DNA from: JALEFZ01 sp039817415
Lineage (GTDB): Bacteria; Bacteroidota; Bacteroidia; J057
Assembly: GCA_039817415.1 (NCBI GenBank)
Contig: JBCBVV010000034.1
Location: 15,825 to 79,824 of the forward strand
DNA: 64,000 nt
Reading direction: 5' to 3'
The notes beneath the pieces are model-generated. The model saw nothing but the letters and a program-made list of their open reading frames with translations. It had not been told where the DNA came from and made no database searches. Each line of letters begins with the position of its first letter. Position 1 is the stretch's first letter. Below, piece after piece: positions 52,323-61,301 of the stretch. The translations under genes were made by a program, and so were the position numbers.

Positions 52323-54419
52323 ATGCACAAATCTATTCTAGGTACTATCCTCATTCAGACATGTGTTCTTGTCCTTTTTGTAGGTAAGGTTTATGGTCAG
52401 GCTTCCTTTCCCTGCGATCAGGCCATCATGTTGGTAAAAACCGTCGAGAAGTATCATATCAAACCAAGGTCTGTAGATGATCAATTTGCAGAACTCGTTT
52501 TTAAAAGCTTGTTGGAAAAACTTGATCCTCAAAAGATGCTATTCTCCCTTGAGGATATCCAACAAGTAGCATCCTTAAAAACGGAAATAGATGATAACAT
52601 ACTGGAAGGAAATTGCACCTTCGTGAATGAAGTGGCCAAACGCTACACAAACAAATTGGCCTTTGTCGATTCGCTGCTCCTAGCCTATCAAACTCAGACA
52701 TTAGACTTCTCTCTTTCCGACACATTTACTTACCGTAAAGACCCCAGGTATCTTAGCCATGATCAGTTACTTGATAAATGGAAAAAGTATATCAAGCTTC
52801 AAATACTGTCAGCCTATGTTTCCCAGCAAGATTCATTAGATAAGCAACAAATGCCTTCAGAAGAAGATGTAATACCTTTTAAATCCGAAGTCTTTGAACG
52901 AGAGATATGTCGAATCAAGTCCAAATCCAATATCTCAGGAGGAATCCAACGCTTTGTAGGTGGCAAATACCTAGAGGCAATTTCTGTTTCCTTTGATCCT
53001 CATACCAACTATTTCTCGCTTGGGGCTAAGGCAGAATTTGAGACGATGCTTTCTGAAGAGACGACCTCCTTTGGATTTGAAATCTCAAGAAATGACAGAG
53101 GATACATACAGATCGATCGAATCATCCCAGGAAGCCTAGCGTGGAATTCTCATGAAATTCACGAAGGAGATGTAATCTTGGAAGTAACCACAACAAAAGG
53201 CACAGTAAAGAGCTTTGATTGCCTAGGTATGGAGGAAATATCCCAATTCTTTTCAAAACCAGGCATGAATGAGGCCACTTTTCACATCTTGAAAAAGGAT
53301 GGAGAGAAAATCTACATCACTTTGCAAAAGGAGAAAATCCAGGTAGAAGACAATGTAATTACCAGTTTTTTACTGGATGGCTCACACAAAATTGGATACA
53401 TTCACCTTCCTTCATTTTATACCCCCATCGTTCCCTCCTTTCAGGATCCAAAAGGATGTGCAGAAGATGTAGCCAAAGAGCTCATTCGTTTGAAGCGAGA
53501 AGGTATCGATGGGCTCATTTTTGATGTCAGGAACAATGGAGGGGGCTCTATTATGGAAGCCATTCACCTCATTGGTATTTTCATCAATTATGGGGCAGTA
53601 ACCCTACTCGATTCGCGAAGCTCTGGGTTATTAACCTTAAAGGATAAGAACCGCGGAAGTATTTTTTCCAAGCCCTTGGTCATCTTGGTGAATGGGTTTA
53701 GCGCTTCTGCAACTGAGATATTTGCCGCAGCCATGCAAGATCAAAACAGAGCTGTTGTTGTGGGGGGACAGACATTTGGCAAATCAACCGGCCAAGTTAT
53801 CATGCCAATCGACGCCTACAAATATGATTTCGAGTCATTAAACCAAAACCTTAAAAGTAGCCCCGCTTATTTGAAGGTAACTACGAGCATGATTTATCGC
53901 GTAGATGGGAGTAGCCACCAAGGAAAAGGGGTAAAACCGGACATTGTTCTGCCCAATATTTATGACGAACTCGGCGTACATGAAAGTCAATATGCCTCCA
54001 CTCTTGAAACTTCCAGCATTGAAAAAAAGGGCTACTATTTTCCTGCTAATCCCATTCCTGTAGAAAAGTTGCAAGAGTTTAGCAAAAAGAGAATCGAACA
54101 AAGTAGCTCATTTGCCTCTATCAAATCTTTAAGCAAAATCTTTGCAGAACGGCGAAGGAAGTATGAAATTCCGCTGGATTTCCCCTCTTTTGTTTCCTTT
54201 TATCAATCTTCTCCTACTGCTAGGACCTCTCAAGATTCAGCCTTGCAAGGTGAACTTCCGTATAGGGTAAAAAATCCTACTTATTTGGAAGGCGTAATGG
54301 GTGTACCCGCACCTATCAAGGCCGTAAAGGAAAGGGCTCAATCAAATATCAAAACCGACCCCTACATTCAGGAAGCTTTTCACATTCTATCAGATCTGAA
54401 TACCATCGATAAACCATAA
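52323..54419 (+). CDS. prc: Carboxy-terminal processing protease (S41, Prc/Tsp type)
   Basis: A 698-residue periplasmic protease with a signal peptide (about 1-25, ending VYGQA). N-terminal helical domain (30-230), a PDZ domain (about 245-335, GFEISRNDRGYIQIDRIIPGSLA), then the S41 core. The Ser-Lys dyad is Ser462 (GFSASATEIFAAAM) and Lys487 (FGKSTGQV), 25 residues apart as in E. coli Tsp. The C-terminal DUF3340-like part has KKGYYFP. It trims or degrades envelope proteins, including lipoproteins. The downstream unknown protein begins 42 bp later and may be co-transcribed. Confidence 0.93.
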   Translation: MHKSILGTILIQTCVLVLFVGKVYGQASFPCDQAIMLVKTVEKYHIKPRSVDDQFAELVFKSLLEKLDPQKMLFSLEDIQQVASLKTEIDDNILEGNCTFVNEVAKRYTNKLAFVDSLLLAYQTQTLDFSLSDTFTYRKDPRYLSHDQLLDKWKKYIKLQILSAYVSQQDSLDKQQMPSEEDVIPFKSEVFEREICRIKSKSNISGGIQRFVGGKYLEAISVSFDPHTNYFSLGAKAEFETMLSEETTSFGFEISRNDRGYIQIDRIIPGSLAWNSHEIHEGDVILEVTTTKGTVKSFDCLGMEEISQFFSKPGMNEATFHILKKDGEKIYITLQKEKIQVEDNVITSFLLDGSHKIGYIHLPSFYTPIVPSFQDPKGCAEDVAKELIRLKREGIDGLIFDVRNNGGGSIMEAIHLIGIFINYGAVTLLDSRSSGLLTLKDKNRGSIFSKPLVILVNGFSASATEIFAAAMQDQNRAVVVGGQTFGKSTGQVIMPIDAYKYDFESLNQNLKSSPAYLKVTTSMIYRVDGSSHQGKGVKPDIVLPNIYDELGVHESQYASTLETSSIEKKGYYFPANPIPVEKLQEFSKKRIEQSSSFASIKSLSKIFAERRRKYEIPLDFPSFVSFYQSSPTARTSQDSALQGELPYRVKNPTYLEGVMGVPAPIKAVKERAQSNIKTDPYIQEAFHILSDLNTIDKP

Positions 54420-54461
54420 TCTCATAAACACATTCCTAACAACACATTAACTCTATTAATC

Positions 54462-55502
54462 ATGAAATCCATTTTTTTAATCACTTCTTCTTTCCTATTT
54501 CTTCTTGGAAGCCTGAATTTCACCTCCGCTCAGACGAGTCAGGAAGCAGCAGATTATATGCAAGAAATTTCGACACCCTTTGTCGAGATCAAGGATGAGA
54601 CCTGGAAATACCTAAAAGCTGTTACCAGAGGAAAAGGAGCCAGAAAAGTTGAAAACAAACGCCAAGCCCTTATCTCAGAATTAAAAGCTGAAAAATCTGC
54701 GCTGAAAAAGAAAGACTCCTTTTATGGAGATGAAAGCCTGAAAAAGTCCACCAATGAATACCTCGATCTATATTATACGGTGCTGAAAGAGGACTATGAT
54801 AAAATCCTTGATATGGAAGAAATTGCCGAACAATCCTATGATTTGATGGAGGCATATTTACTTGCGCAGGAAAAAGCAAGTGACAAGCTCAATGAAGCCT
54901 TTGAGTTGTATCAAACTGCCCAGGAATCCTTTGCAAGTTCGCATAACGTGAGACTGATGGAGGCAGAACAAGATAAAAGGAGCAAAAAGATAGATAAGGC
55001 GAGTGAAACCTTGTCTTATTACAATGACGTCTTCTTGGTCTTTTTCAAAGTCTTTAAGCAAGAAGTCTATGTGCTGGATGCCATTGGTAAAAATGACCTT
55101 AGTGGCATAGAGCAAAATGCCAGTGCTTTGGCTTCCATGGCAGAGGAAGGCATGAAGACGCTAAAAGACATGAAGGATTTTGATGGGGATGCCAAATTGA
55201 AGGCAGCTGCTACTCAAATGATGATCTTCTACAAAAAAGAAGCTGAAAACGAGTTTGCTGATATCGCCGATTTTTACCTTAAAAAGGACAATTTTGAAAA
55301 AGCCCAGCAAGTCATTGAGTCAAAAAGCAAAAAAGAACGAACTCAGGAAGATGTGGATCGATTCAACAAAGCCGTAAATGAATACAATGAAGCAGTAAAT
55401 TCCTTCAACGAGCTCAACGAATCTTCCTACAAAAAGCGTGTCAAGCAACAAAAGCTTTGGGACAAGCAGGTTCAAGCCTTTTTTGAAGAGCATTCAGCTT
55501 AA
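54462..55502 (+). CDS. Secreted helical protein of unknown function
   Basis: A 346-residue protein with a signal peptide (ending FTSAQ, about residue 24). The mature part is almost all charged helix, Lys/Glu/Ala-rich, with coiled-coil segments (about 65-90, 140-185 and 290-346). It resembles helical surface or chaperone-like proteins of Bacteroidota, but I cannot assign a family. It lies 42 bp after prc and ends at a strong terminator, so it may be a partner or substrate of the protease. Confidence 0.65.
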   Translation: MKSIFLITSSFLFLLGSLNFTSAQTSQEAADYMQEISTPFVEIKDETWKYLKAVTRGKGARKVENKRQALISELKAEKSALKKKDSFYGDESLKKSTNEYLDLYYTVLKEDYDKILDMEEIAEQSYDLMEAYLLAQEKASDKLNEAFELYQTAQESFASSHNVRLMEAEQDKRSKKIDKASETLSYYNDVFLVFFKVFKQEVYVLDAIGKNDLSGIEQNASALASMAEEGMKTLKDMKDFDGDAKLKAAATQMMIFYKKEAENEFADIADFYLKKDNFEKAQQVIESKSKKERTQEDVDRFNKAVNEYNEAVNSFNELNESSYKKRVKQQKLWDKQVQAFFEEHSA

Positions 55503-55525
55503 ATATTTGGGCTGTTAGTCGCCAG

Positions 55526-55566
55526 GGGGATCTATTGTAAGGCTCATTACAATAGATCCCCTTTTT
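55526..55566 (+). terminator. Rho-independent terminator after the prc-linked gene
   Basis: GGGGATCTATTGTAA (55526-55540) pairs perfectly with 55547-55561 around a six-base loop, and a T-run follows. This is one of the strongest terminators in the window. Confidence 0.92.
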
Positions 55567-55722
55567 CATGTTCCTAGTTCTTAGAATAATCATGGGCTCT
55601 TTGAGGGCAAAAGGAGAGATCAAAAACCCCAAGCTTGGTTCTTACTGACAAAATAGCTAAGCTCCTATGATAGCAAACTGTTTATGCTAAACCAATGGCC
55701 GACCCCCATAGATAATCTCAAC

Positions 55723-56544
55723 ATGATAGTCAAACAAGCCCTAAGTATCCTATTTCTTTTATGCGTCTTAGCAGTTTCCTGTACCAAAAGGCCAAGTCAA
55801 ACGAGCTTACCTGAGGGGAAAGAAGACTTGGAGGTGGACGTTGACTTGAATGAATTGCAAATAGATTTCATGAAATGGTGGACTTACCACACCCATCATA
55901 TTCATCTGTCATCCAATTTTAGGGGCTTAGACGAAAACGCAGATACCCTTGAGAAAAAACTATTTTTGGAGCAATTGATTTCCTCCCATTACCTTCCTAT
56001 ACAGGTAAAGTCAGGGGACAGTGTGGATACCTATCAATTAGTTAAAATGGGTGCTGCTGATGGCAACATTCAAAAAACTATCAAGAATGAATCCCTAACC
56101 CAGCTGAAACATCTCAATATGGAAGGAACACCCGTCCCTTCATTTGAATTCCCTGACTTACATGGAAAGGTATACAATACCGAAAATACCAAAGGAAAAA
56201 CGCTTATCCTGAAAACCTGGTTTACGAGCTGCAAAGCTTGTATAGCAGAATTTCCAGAGTTGAATGAGTTCGTGGGCAAATACCTGCATCGAAAAGATAT
56301 AATCTTTGTCAGCGTAGCCACAAATACAGCAGCTGAACTAGAAAGTTTCCTAGCAAAAAGAAGATTTGAATATGAAGTAATTCCTAATCAGGGAGACTTC
56401 ATTGGTCAGGAATTAGATTTACAAATCTATCCTACCCACATCGTAATCGATAAAGATGGAATCGTACTAAAAGTAGTAAATAAAGCTTCAGAAATGATGG
56501 CGTTTGTTGATAACATGATGGAGGATGAATCCAGCGAGAAATAA
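55723..56544 (+). CDS. Thioredoxin-like lipoprotein (TlpA/ResA type)
   Basis: A 273-residue lipoprotein; I start at 55723 so that the signal peptide ends LAVSC (Cys20). The alternative ATG at 55684 adds 13 polar residues. Residues 20-140 form a helical domain, and the C-terminal half (about 145-265) is a TlpA fold with redox Cys170 and Cys173 (SCKAC), the LKTWFTSCKAC strand and YPTHIVIDKDGIV. CKAC is an unusual CxxC pair in this fold. It probably reduces or maintains disulfides in the periplasm, perhaps in cytochrome biogenesis; partner unknown. Confidence 0.85.
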   Translation: MIVKQALSILFLLCVLAVSCTKRPSQTSLPEGKEDLEVDVDLNELQIDFMKWWTYHTHHIHLSSNFRGLDENADTLEKKLFLEQLISSHYLPIQVKSGDSVDTYQLVKMGAADGNIQKTIKNESLTQLKHLNMEGTPVPSFEFPDLHGKVYNTENTKGKTLILKTWFTSCKACIAEFPELNEFVGKYLHRKDIIFVSVATNTAAELESFLAKRRFEYEVIPNQGDFIGQELDLQIYPTHIVIDKDGIVLKVVNKASEMMAFVDNMMEDESSEK

Positions 56545-56659
56545 TTCCACAACAGGTAAAACTGGCCTTTACTCCCAATCTACCTCATAGAATAATCACA
56601 TAATCTCCTTATATTAAGAATAGGACATACTACTTTTCAGCCTTCTAACCTACTACACT

Positions 56660-58279
56660 ATGAGCAAGCCCATCGTCAGCCTAACCCTTGGCCAAATCCA
56701 AGGAGAATGGATCTCTAAGGGATCTCTGGCCTCCTTTAAAGGAATTCCATACGCCAAGCCTCCAGTTGGGCGCTTACGTTGGAAGGCTCCCCAACCCCTT
56801 GAAAAATGGGAAGGTGTAAAAAATGCGACCAAATTTGGCCCTTACGCATGGCAACAAGAGATATCTCTTCCCCTTTTCCTAGGGGCCTTGGTAGATGGGC
56901 AAGGCTGGAATCCTATGAGACGTTTTTTTGTCAAATCACTCTTCAAAATTGTTCCTAGGCCTAAGCAATCAGAAGACTGCCTATACCTAAATATCAAAAC
57001 ACCATCCCTCGAACAAGAGGCAAAACTGCCTGTCATGGTCTGGATTCATGGTGGAGATCATCAGGATGGGGGCTCTGCGGAAGTATACTACGACGGCACA
57101 GCTATACCAGAAAGGGAGGTTGTCCTTGTTACGATCAATTACAGACTCGGACTTATGGGCTATTTTGCTCATCCAGCATTGAAGGAAGAATCGGAACAAG
57201 GCGTATGTGGCAACTATGGAACCCTTGATCAAATCGCAGCCCTAAAATGGGTTCGCGATCATATAGAGCAATTTGGGGGTGATCCTGACAACGTGACCAT
57301 TTTTGGCGAATCTGCAGGAGGGGAATCTGTCCTTCATATGCTCACTTCTCCCCTAGCACATGGCCTTTTCCATAAAGCCATTATGCAGAGTCCTGCCAAC
57401 GCAGGACAAATGACCCAACAAAGCAAAGCCTTCGGCTATATCCCATCTGCAGAGGATTTCTCGATGGAGTTTAGCCAGAAAATGGGCATTCAAGGAGATA
57501 ATCAATTGGAACAGCTGAGAAATATGCCAGCCGAGGAATTGATGGGTAGGCTTCGCCAAGAAAAGAGGCTCAATGCCTTTTATCCTATTGTGGATGGCTA
57601 TGTCTTGCCCAAAAGTCCCTTGGAAGCCTTCAGGGATGGAGATCAGACAAAAGTCCCCTTGTTACTTGGGAGCAATGCAGATGAAGGTACTTGTATCTAC
57701 CCTATTTTCCCTACCCCTATCCTGGATTACAGGCATTTGAATTTGAGTAAAGCCCAATTAAAAGAACAATTGCAAACAGATTTCGGAGAAGATCTGGAGC
57801 GGTTATTCGACCTTTATCCTGGCCTAGAACACCATGACCAACGAGCAGAAATTGACATTTTGGGTGATGATTTCTTTGGTTCAAGGGTTAGAATTTATGC
57901 TGAATTTGCCTCCAGTATTGGCCAAGCCACCTATTTCTACATGTTCAAGAGAACTCCTCCCAGTTCTTCTCAAACAGCAGGAGCTGCCCATGCATCAGAG
58001 CTACCCTTTGTGCATGGAACCAATACTCCGATTTTACCCCTAAATGAGGAGGATCAAAAACTTTCGAAGATCATGATTGATTATTGGGTAAGCTTTGCCA
58101 AAACTGGCGATCCAAATCTTCAGCCCTATCCGACTTGGGATACTTTCGATGCCTCCAACCCTCAATGGATGAGCTTCGACATAGACAAATTTGGCATGGA
58201 AGCCGTTGACAGGGATGAGAAATATTCCATTTTAAACAAGAGGCTGCTTTCTCGTCTCAGTTTACTTGAGGAAGTGTAA
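56660..58279 (+). CDS. Type B carboxylesterase
   Basis: A 539-residue alpha/beta hydrolase without signal peptide. Family blocks: FKGIPYAKPPVGRLRW, EDCLYLNI, and catalytic Ser218 in FGESAGGES. Glu of the triad is in LGSNADEGT and His in AAHASELPFVHG. The carboxylesterase/para-nitrobenzyl esterase class acts on small esters; the physiological substrate is unknown. Length is standard. Confidence 0.93.
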   Translation: MSKPIVSLTLGQIQGEWISKGSLASFKGIPYAKPPVGRLRWKAPQPLEKWEGVKNATKFGPYAWQQEISLPLFLGALVDGQGWNPMRRFFVKSLFKIVPRPKQSEDCLYLNIKTPSLEQEAKLPVMVWIHGGDHQDGGSAEVYYDGTAIPEREVVLVTINYRLGLMGYFAHPALKEESEQGVCGNYGTLDQIAALKWVRDHIEQFGGDPDNVTIFGESAGGESVLHMLTSPLAHGLFHKAIMQSPANAGQMTQQSKAFGYIPSAEDFSMEFSQKMGIQGDNQLEQLRNMPAEELMGRLRQEKRLNAFYPIVDGYVLPKSPLEAFRDGDQTKVPLLLGSNADEGTCIYPIFPTPILDYRHLNLSKAQLKEQLQTDFGEDLERLFDLYPGLEHHDQRAEIDILGDDFFGSRVRIYAEFASSIGQATYFYMFKRTPPSSSQTAGAAHASELPFVHGTNTPILPLNEEDQKLSKIMIDYWVSFAKTGDPNLQPYPTWDTFDASNPQWMSFDIDKFGMEAVDRDEKYSILNKRLLSRLSLLEEV

Positions 58280-58290
58280 ATGGCTTGTAA

Positions 58291-58309
58291 AGCTTGAAAG
58301 CCTCAAGCT
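58291..58309. repeat. Short hairpin after the carboxylesterase stop
   Basis: AGCTTG (58291-58296) and CAAGCT (58304-58309) form a 6-bp hairpin with a seven-base loop 11 bp past the stop codon. There is no T-tract, so it is not a standard terminator. Confidence 0.25.
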
Positions 58310-58467
58310 GAAGAGTCCATTGCGCAAATAGGAGTATAAATCCTAAGCTAGCGATCGAAAATGAAGGGTAGCGGGTTTTATCCCCTCCTACAAGTCGATA
58401 TCAACTCATCCAACATCTTCAAAAATCAATATCTAAAACATCTTCGCCATCCATTACTTTTTCTAAT

Positions 58468-58502
58468 AAATGGGCTTCTCTTCATCTAAGGGAAGCCTAT
58501 TT
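58468..58502 (+). terminator. Possible terminator downstream of the carboxylesterase
   Basis: AAATGGGCTTCTC (58468-58480) pairs with GGGAAGCCTATTT (58490-58502, two G-U pairs) around a nine-base loop. The T-tract is short. It lies 190 bp after the esterase stop and 50 bp before the next gene. Confidence 0.5.
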
Positions 58503-58554
58503 CATGTAACTACCTAGTGTATACTCAATACGGCTCATTACAGATTTACAACCC

Positions 58555-59067
58555 ATGAGAACCTTTGTCATCTCTCTTCTCCTTATAAGCGGATTCCAGC
58601 TTTGGAGCCAGGATCAGGCTTGGACCAATAAAAAACGTGTACTCCCTGACGTCCTTCGTAAGGTTCCTGAGGCAATTCTGATCAGACACCTGCCAAATCC
58701 CAATTATCCTGAGCCTGCTACTCCGGAAGACAAAACAGAATATGCCTACGTTTGGAAGCACTCAACAAGCATTACCGCTGTAGATCAAGAACTTACTGTA
58801 AAATATGCAGGTTCCTATATTTGGTACAGCGAAGAGGGCTGGAAAAAGAATGTCTTTTACAACAAAAAGAAGTTTGCCAAGCAATTCAATTGTCCCAAAG
58901 GGGTACTGAAAAAAGGAGTTACCTATACCTTTGAGAAGAATTACCGCTACGGAAACCAACCTTATGGAGGAGATGCCCTCTGGTATGTCATTGCAGAAGA
59001 TAAAGAGGGAAATATTTACAAGGGCATGTCCATTCTAGAAACAGAAGCTGAAATTCAAAAGAAATGA
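58555..59067 (+). CDS. Secreted protein of unknown function, coupled to a YceI protein
   Basis: A 170-residue exported protein: signal peptide (about 1-18, ending LWSQ). The mature part has many Tyr/Trp and Lys residues (AYVWKHSTSI, SYIWYSEEGWKKNVFYNKKKF, YRYGNQPYGGDALWYVIAEDKEGN). The sole Cys is in FNCPKG. I do not recognise the family. The stop overlaps the start of the YceI gene by 4 bp (ATGA), which points to a joint role in the periplasm. Confidence 0.7.
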   Translation: MRTFVISLLLISGFQLWSQDQAWTNKKRVLPDVLRKVPEAILIRHLPNPNYPEPATPEDKTEYAYVWKHSTSITAVDQELTVKYAGSYIWYSEEGWKKNVFYNKKKFAKQFNCPKGVLKKGVTYTFEKNYRYGNQPYGGDALWYVIAEDKEGNIYKGMSILETEAEIQKK

Positions 59068-59627
59068 AAAGTCAAACTATTCTCATGCTGATAGGCTTAT
59101 TGGCCTGTTTAACCTCCAATTCCTTTGGGCAAACCTACTCCCTTGGGAAAAATTCCAATGTCATCAACTGGAAGGGATATGGAGAGGTAGGTGGATTCAC
59201 ACAAGAAGGAACTATCTCCATCAAATCTTCCACCCTTACAGTTGATAAAAATGGCCTTTATTCAGGAGAGGTCATCATAGACATGAAAAGCATCTCTAAC
59301 AAGGATAAAACTCTCGTCAAACATCTCAAAAACACAGATTTCTTTGATGTCAAGAAGTTTCCCACGACAAAAATGAGCTTCTCTCAAACTGAAGGAGGCT
59401 CAGTATCAGGCGAATTAAATATCAAAGGGGTAAGCGGCAACCTGAGTTTTATCCCCAGTATAAAAAAGGTCGGCGATCAAATCATGGTTACCGGCAAGGC
59501 AACAATCGATCGTACCTATTATGGAATCAAGTACAATTCGTCCAGCTATTTTCAGGACTTGGGAAGCTATGCCATCAAAAATGATTTTGACATAGCCTTC
59601 CAATTGGTGTACACCCTCGATCCTTGA
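59064..59627 (+). CDS. YceI family periplasmic protein
   Basis: A 187-residue exported lipocalin-like protein. Signal peptide ends about residue 22 (NSFGQ). The family pattern is visible: INWKGYGEVGGFTQEGTI, then DMKSISNKDKTLVKHLKNTDFFDVKKFPTTKMSF and GELNIKGVSGNLSF. YceI proteins bind long-chain isoprenoids such as quinones. It is translationally coupled to the unknown secreted protein upstream and converges on pfaD with 9 bp between stops. Confidence 0.9.
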   Translation: MKSQTILMLIGLLACLTSNSFGQTYSLGKNSNVINWKGYGEVGGFTQEGTISIKSSTLTVDKNGLYSGEVIIDMKSISNKDKTLVKHLKNTDFFDVKKFPTTKMSFSQTEGGSVSGELNIKGVSGNLSFIPSIKKVGDQIMVTGKATIDRTYYGIKYNSSSYFQDLGSYAIKNDFDIAFQLVYTLDP

Positions 59628-59636
59628 CATCCTGCC

Positions 59637-61259
59637 CTAAGCTGGCAGTAGTTCCTTTTTCTTTGGGGTAAATCGTTCCAACTCAAGCGGAAAATGAACC
59701 CCTTGGGTCTTTAAGTTTTGAATCCGAAATAGATAGGCAGCCCCTTGCATAATTTGTTCAGCGACATCGGCTACTTCTCTATTTTGGTAAGGCTCCAGAT
59801 AAGTACCCATTACCCAATCATTGAAGGCACCCATTGAGGGCCCACACCAAATTTGATAGTCTAGTGTTCTATCTGGTGTTCCTGCATTCGCCCAATTGGA
59901 AGACAGTCCTAAGTACCATCTAAAAATGAGGGCCATTTTTCTTTTCGGATTCCCTTTGGCTCTTTCGATTTGGGAAGGGTCTCTTTGCTCAAAAAATTCA
60001 ATACAACTCTGCCATATCTCTTCCAATGGCTTTCTAAATACCTGTTTTTCAAGCTTCAACCTCTCCTCGGTGGGAATTTCGTCTATGGAAGAATAGCGGG
60101 TATAATATTCATAGAGCTTTTTAGCTCTAGGTCCGAACATCGATCCACGTTTAAGAACCTGAAGTTCTACCCCCATTTCAAACATATCTGATGCGGGTGC
60201 GCCCATGACGTCCGTAGAGGAAACGGTCTGCAACAGTTTTCTAACATGTTCAGACGTGCCTGCTTCCACACAAGCTTGATTAACAGAACCTGTAACTACA
60301 TAGGCTGCTCCCATCATGAAGGCTGCTAAGGCAGATGCTGGAGTAGATATTCCTCCAGCTGCTCCAACCCTGATTTTTTGGGCAAACTGATGTTTCTCTT
60401 GCATCTCATCCCTCAGTTGAATGATGATAGGCAAGAGGGCAACCAAAGGTCTATTGTCTGTGTGACCACCAGAATCAGCCTCGACCGTGATGTCATCACA
60501 CATAGGAACCTGCTTCGCTAATTTGGCTTGGAGGGGTGTAATCTTTCCTTCAGCTACTAATTTTTCTAAGTAGGAATCGGGAGCTGCCTGCATAAAGTGA
60601 GCTGCAACCTCTTTACGAGAAACTTTGGCGATGACTCTGTTTCCGATGTGAATATTTCCTTCAACATCCTGACTCAATCCCGCCACTCTGTAATGCACGA
60701 TATGCTCTGTCAATGAAAGAAAAGCCGATGCTTCTACAACCTTTATCCCTTTTTCCAGAAACAACTTTACAGCACCTGCCTCAAGCGCTTCTTCCACCGG
60801 GCTGTGGATCAAGTTGACGGCAAATGTTTGTGTAGGTAAGTGAGCATGAATCGTGTTGATCTCCTGCTCAATCCTTCCAGGGACCAAGCCTGCCGCCCCA
60901 AAAGAACTCAATAAATTTGCCTTCCCAATAGCAATAACCAGGTCTGCAGAAGCAATCCCATTAGCCATCGCTCCCGTTTTGTAGGCATATTTTAATTGAT
61001 AGTCAGAGCAGAAACTGGCATCTCCTAGCTGGTTGGCTGTCATCGGACTCGCCATGGCTAGTACTTGTAGACCTCGACCTTCCGAGACCAAGGTTCCCGT
61101 ATTGCTCACCCCTATTCTTCCACGGAAATCTTCCATCACATAACAAGGCTTATCCGTTTGGCTAAGTTTCTCCTTGATCTCTTGGGGATCAAAAACGATA
61201 TCTCTTGGAGAACCTTTCCAAAAAAGTTGCTGAGGAGTACCTGTATATTGAATGCTCAT
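59637..61259 (-). CDS. pfaD: PfaD enoyl reductase of a polyunsaturated fatty acid synthase
   Basis: A 540-residue FMN-dependent enoyl reductase of the nitronate monooxygenase-like TIM-barrel family, acting in trans with the PfaA-C synthase. Typical blocks: GNTGT-like SNTGTLVSEGRGLQVLAMASPMTA near the N-terminus, DITVEADSGGHTDNRP with the FMN-side His, VGAAGGISTPASALAAF, GAAYVVTGSVNQAC and QRDPSQIERAKGNPKRKMAL. It lies 42 bp downstream of the pfaC frame on the same strand, the usual order. The end product (EPA, DHA, arachidonate or another lipid) cannot be read from it. Confidence 0.93.
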   Translation of the reverse strand: MSIQYTGTPQQLFWKGSPRDIVFDPQEIKEKLSQTDKPCYVMEDFRGRIGVSNTGTLVSEGRGLQVLAMASPMTANQLGDASFCSDYQLKYAYKTGAMANGIASADLVIAIGKANLLSSFGAAGLVPGRIEQEINTIHAHLPTQTFAVNLIHSPVEEALEAGAVKLFLEKGIKVVEASAFLSLTEHIVHYRVAGLSQDVEGNIHIGNRVIAKVSRKEVAAHFMQAAPDSYLEKLVAEGKITPLQAKLAKQVPMCDDITVEADSGGHTDNRPLVALLPIIIQLRDEMQEKHQFAQKIRVGAAGGISTPASALAAFMMGAAYVVTGSVNQACVEAGTSEHVRKLLQTVSSTDVMGAPASDMFEMGVELQVLKRGSMFGPRAKKLYEYYTRYSSIDEIPTEERLKLEKQVFRKPLEEIWQSCIEFFEQRDPSQIERAKGNPKRKMALIFRWYLGLSSNWANAGTPDRTLDYQIWCGPSMGAFNDWVMGTYLEPYQNREVADVAEQIMQGAAYLFRIQNLKTQGVHFPLELERFTPKKKELLPA

Positions 61260-61301
61260 TTTTCTTGTTGTTAGAAACTGTTAGAATAAAACCTAGGTTG
61301 A

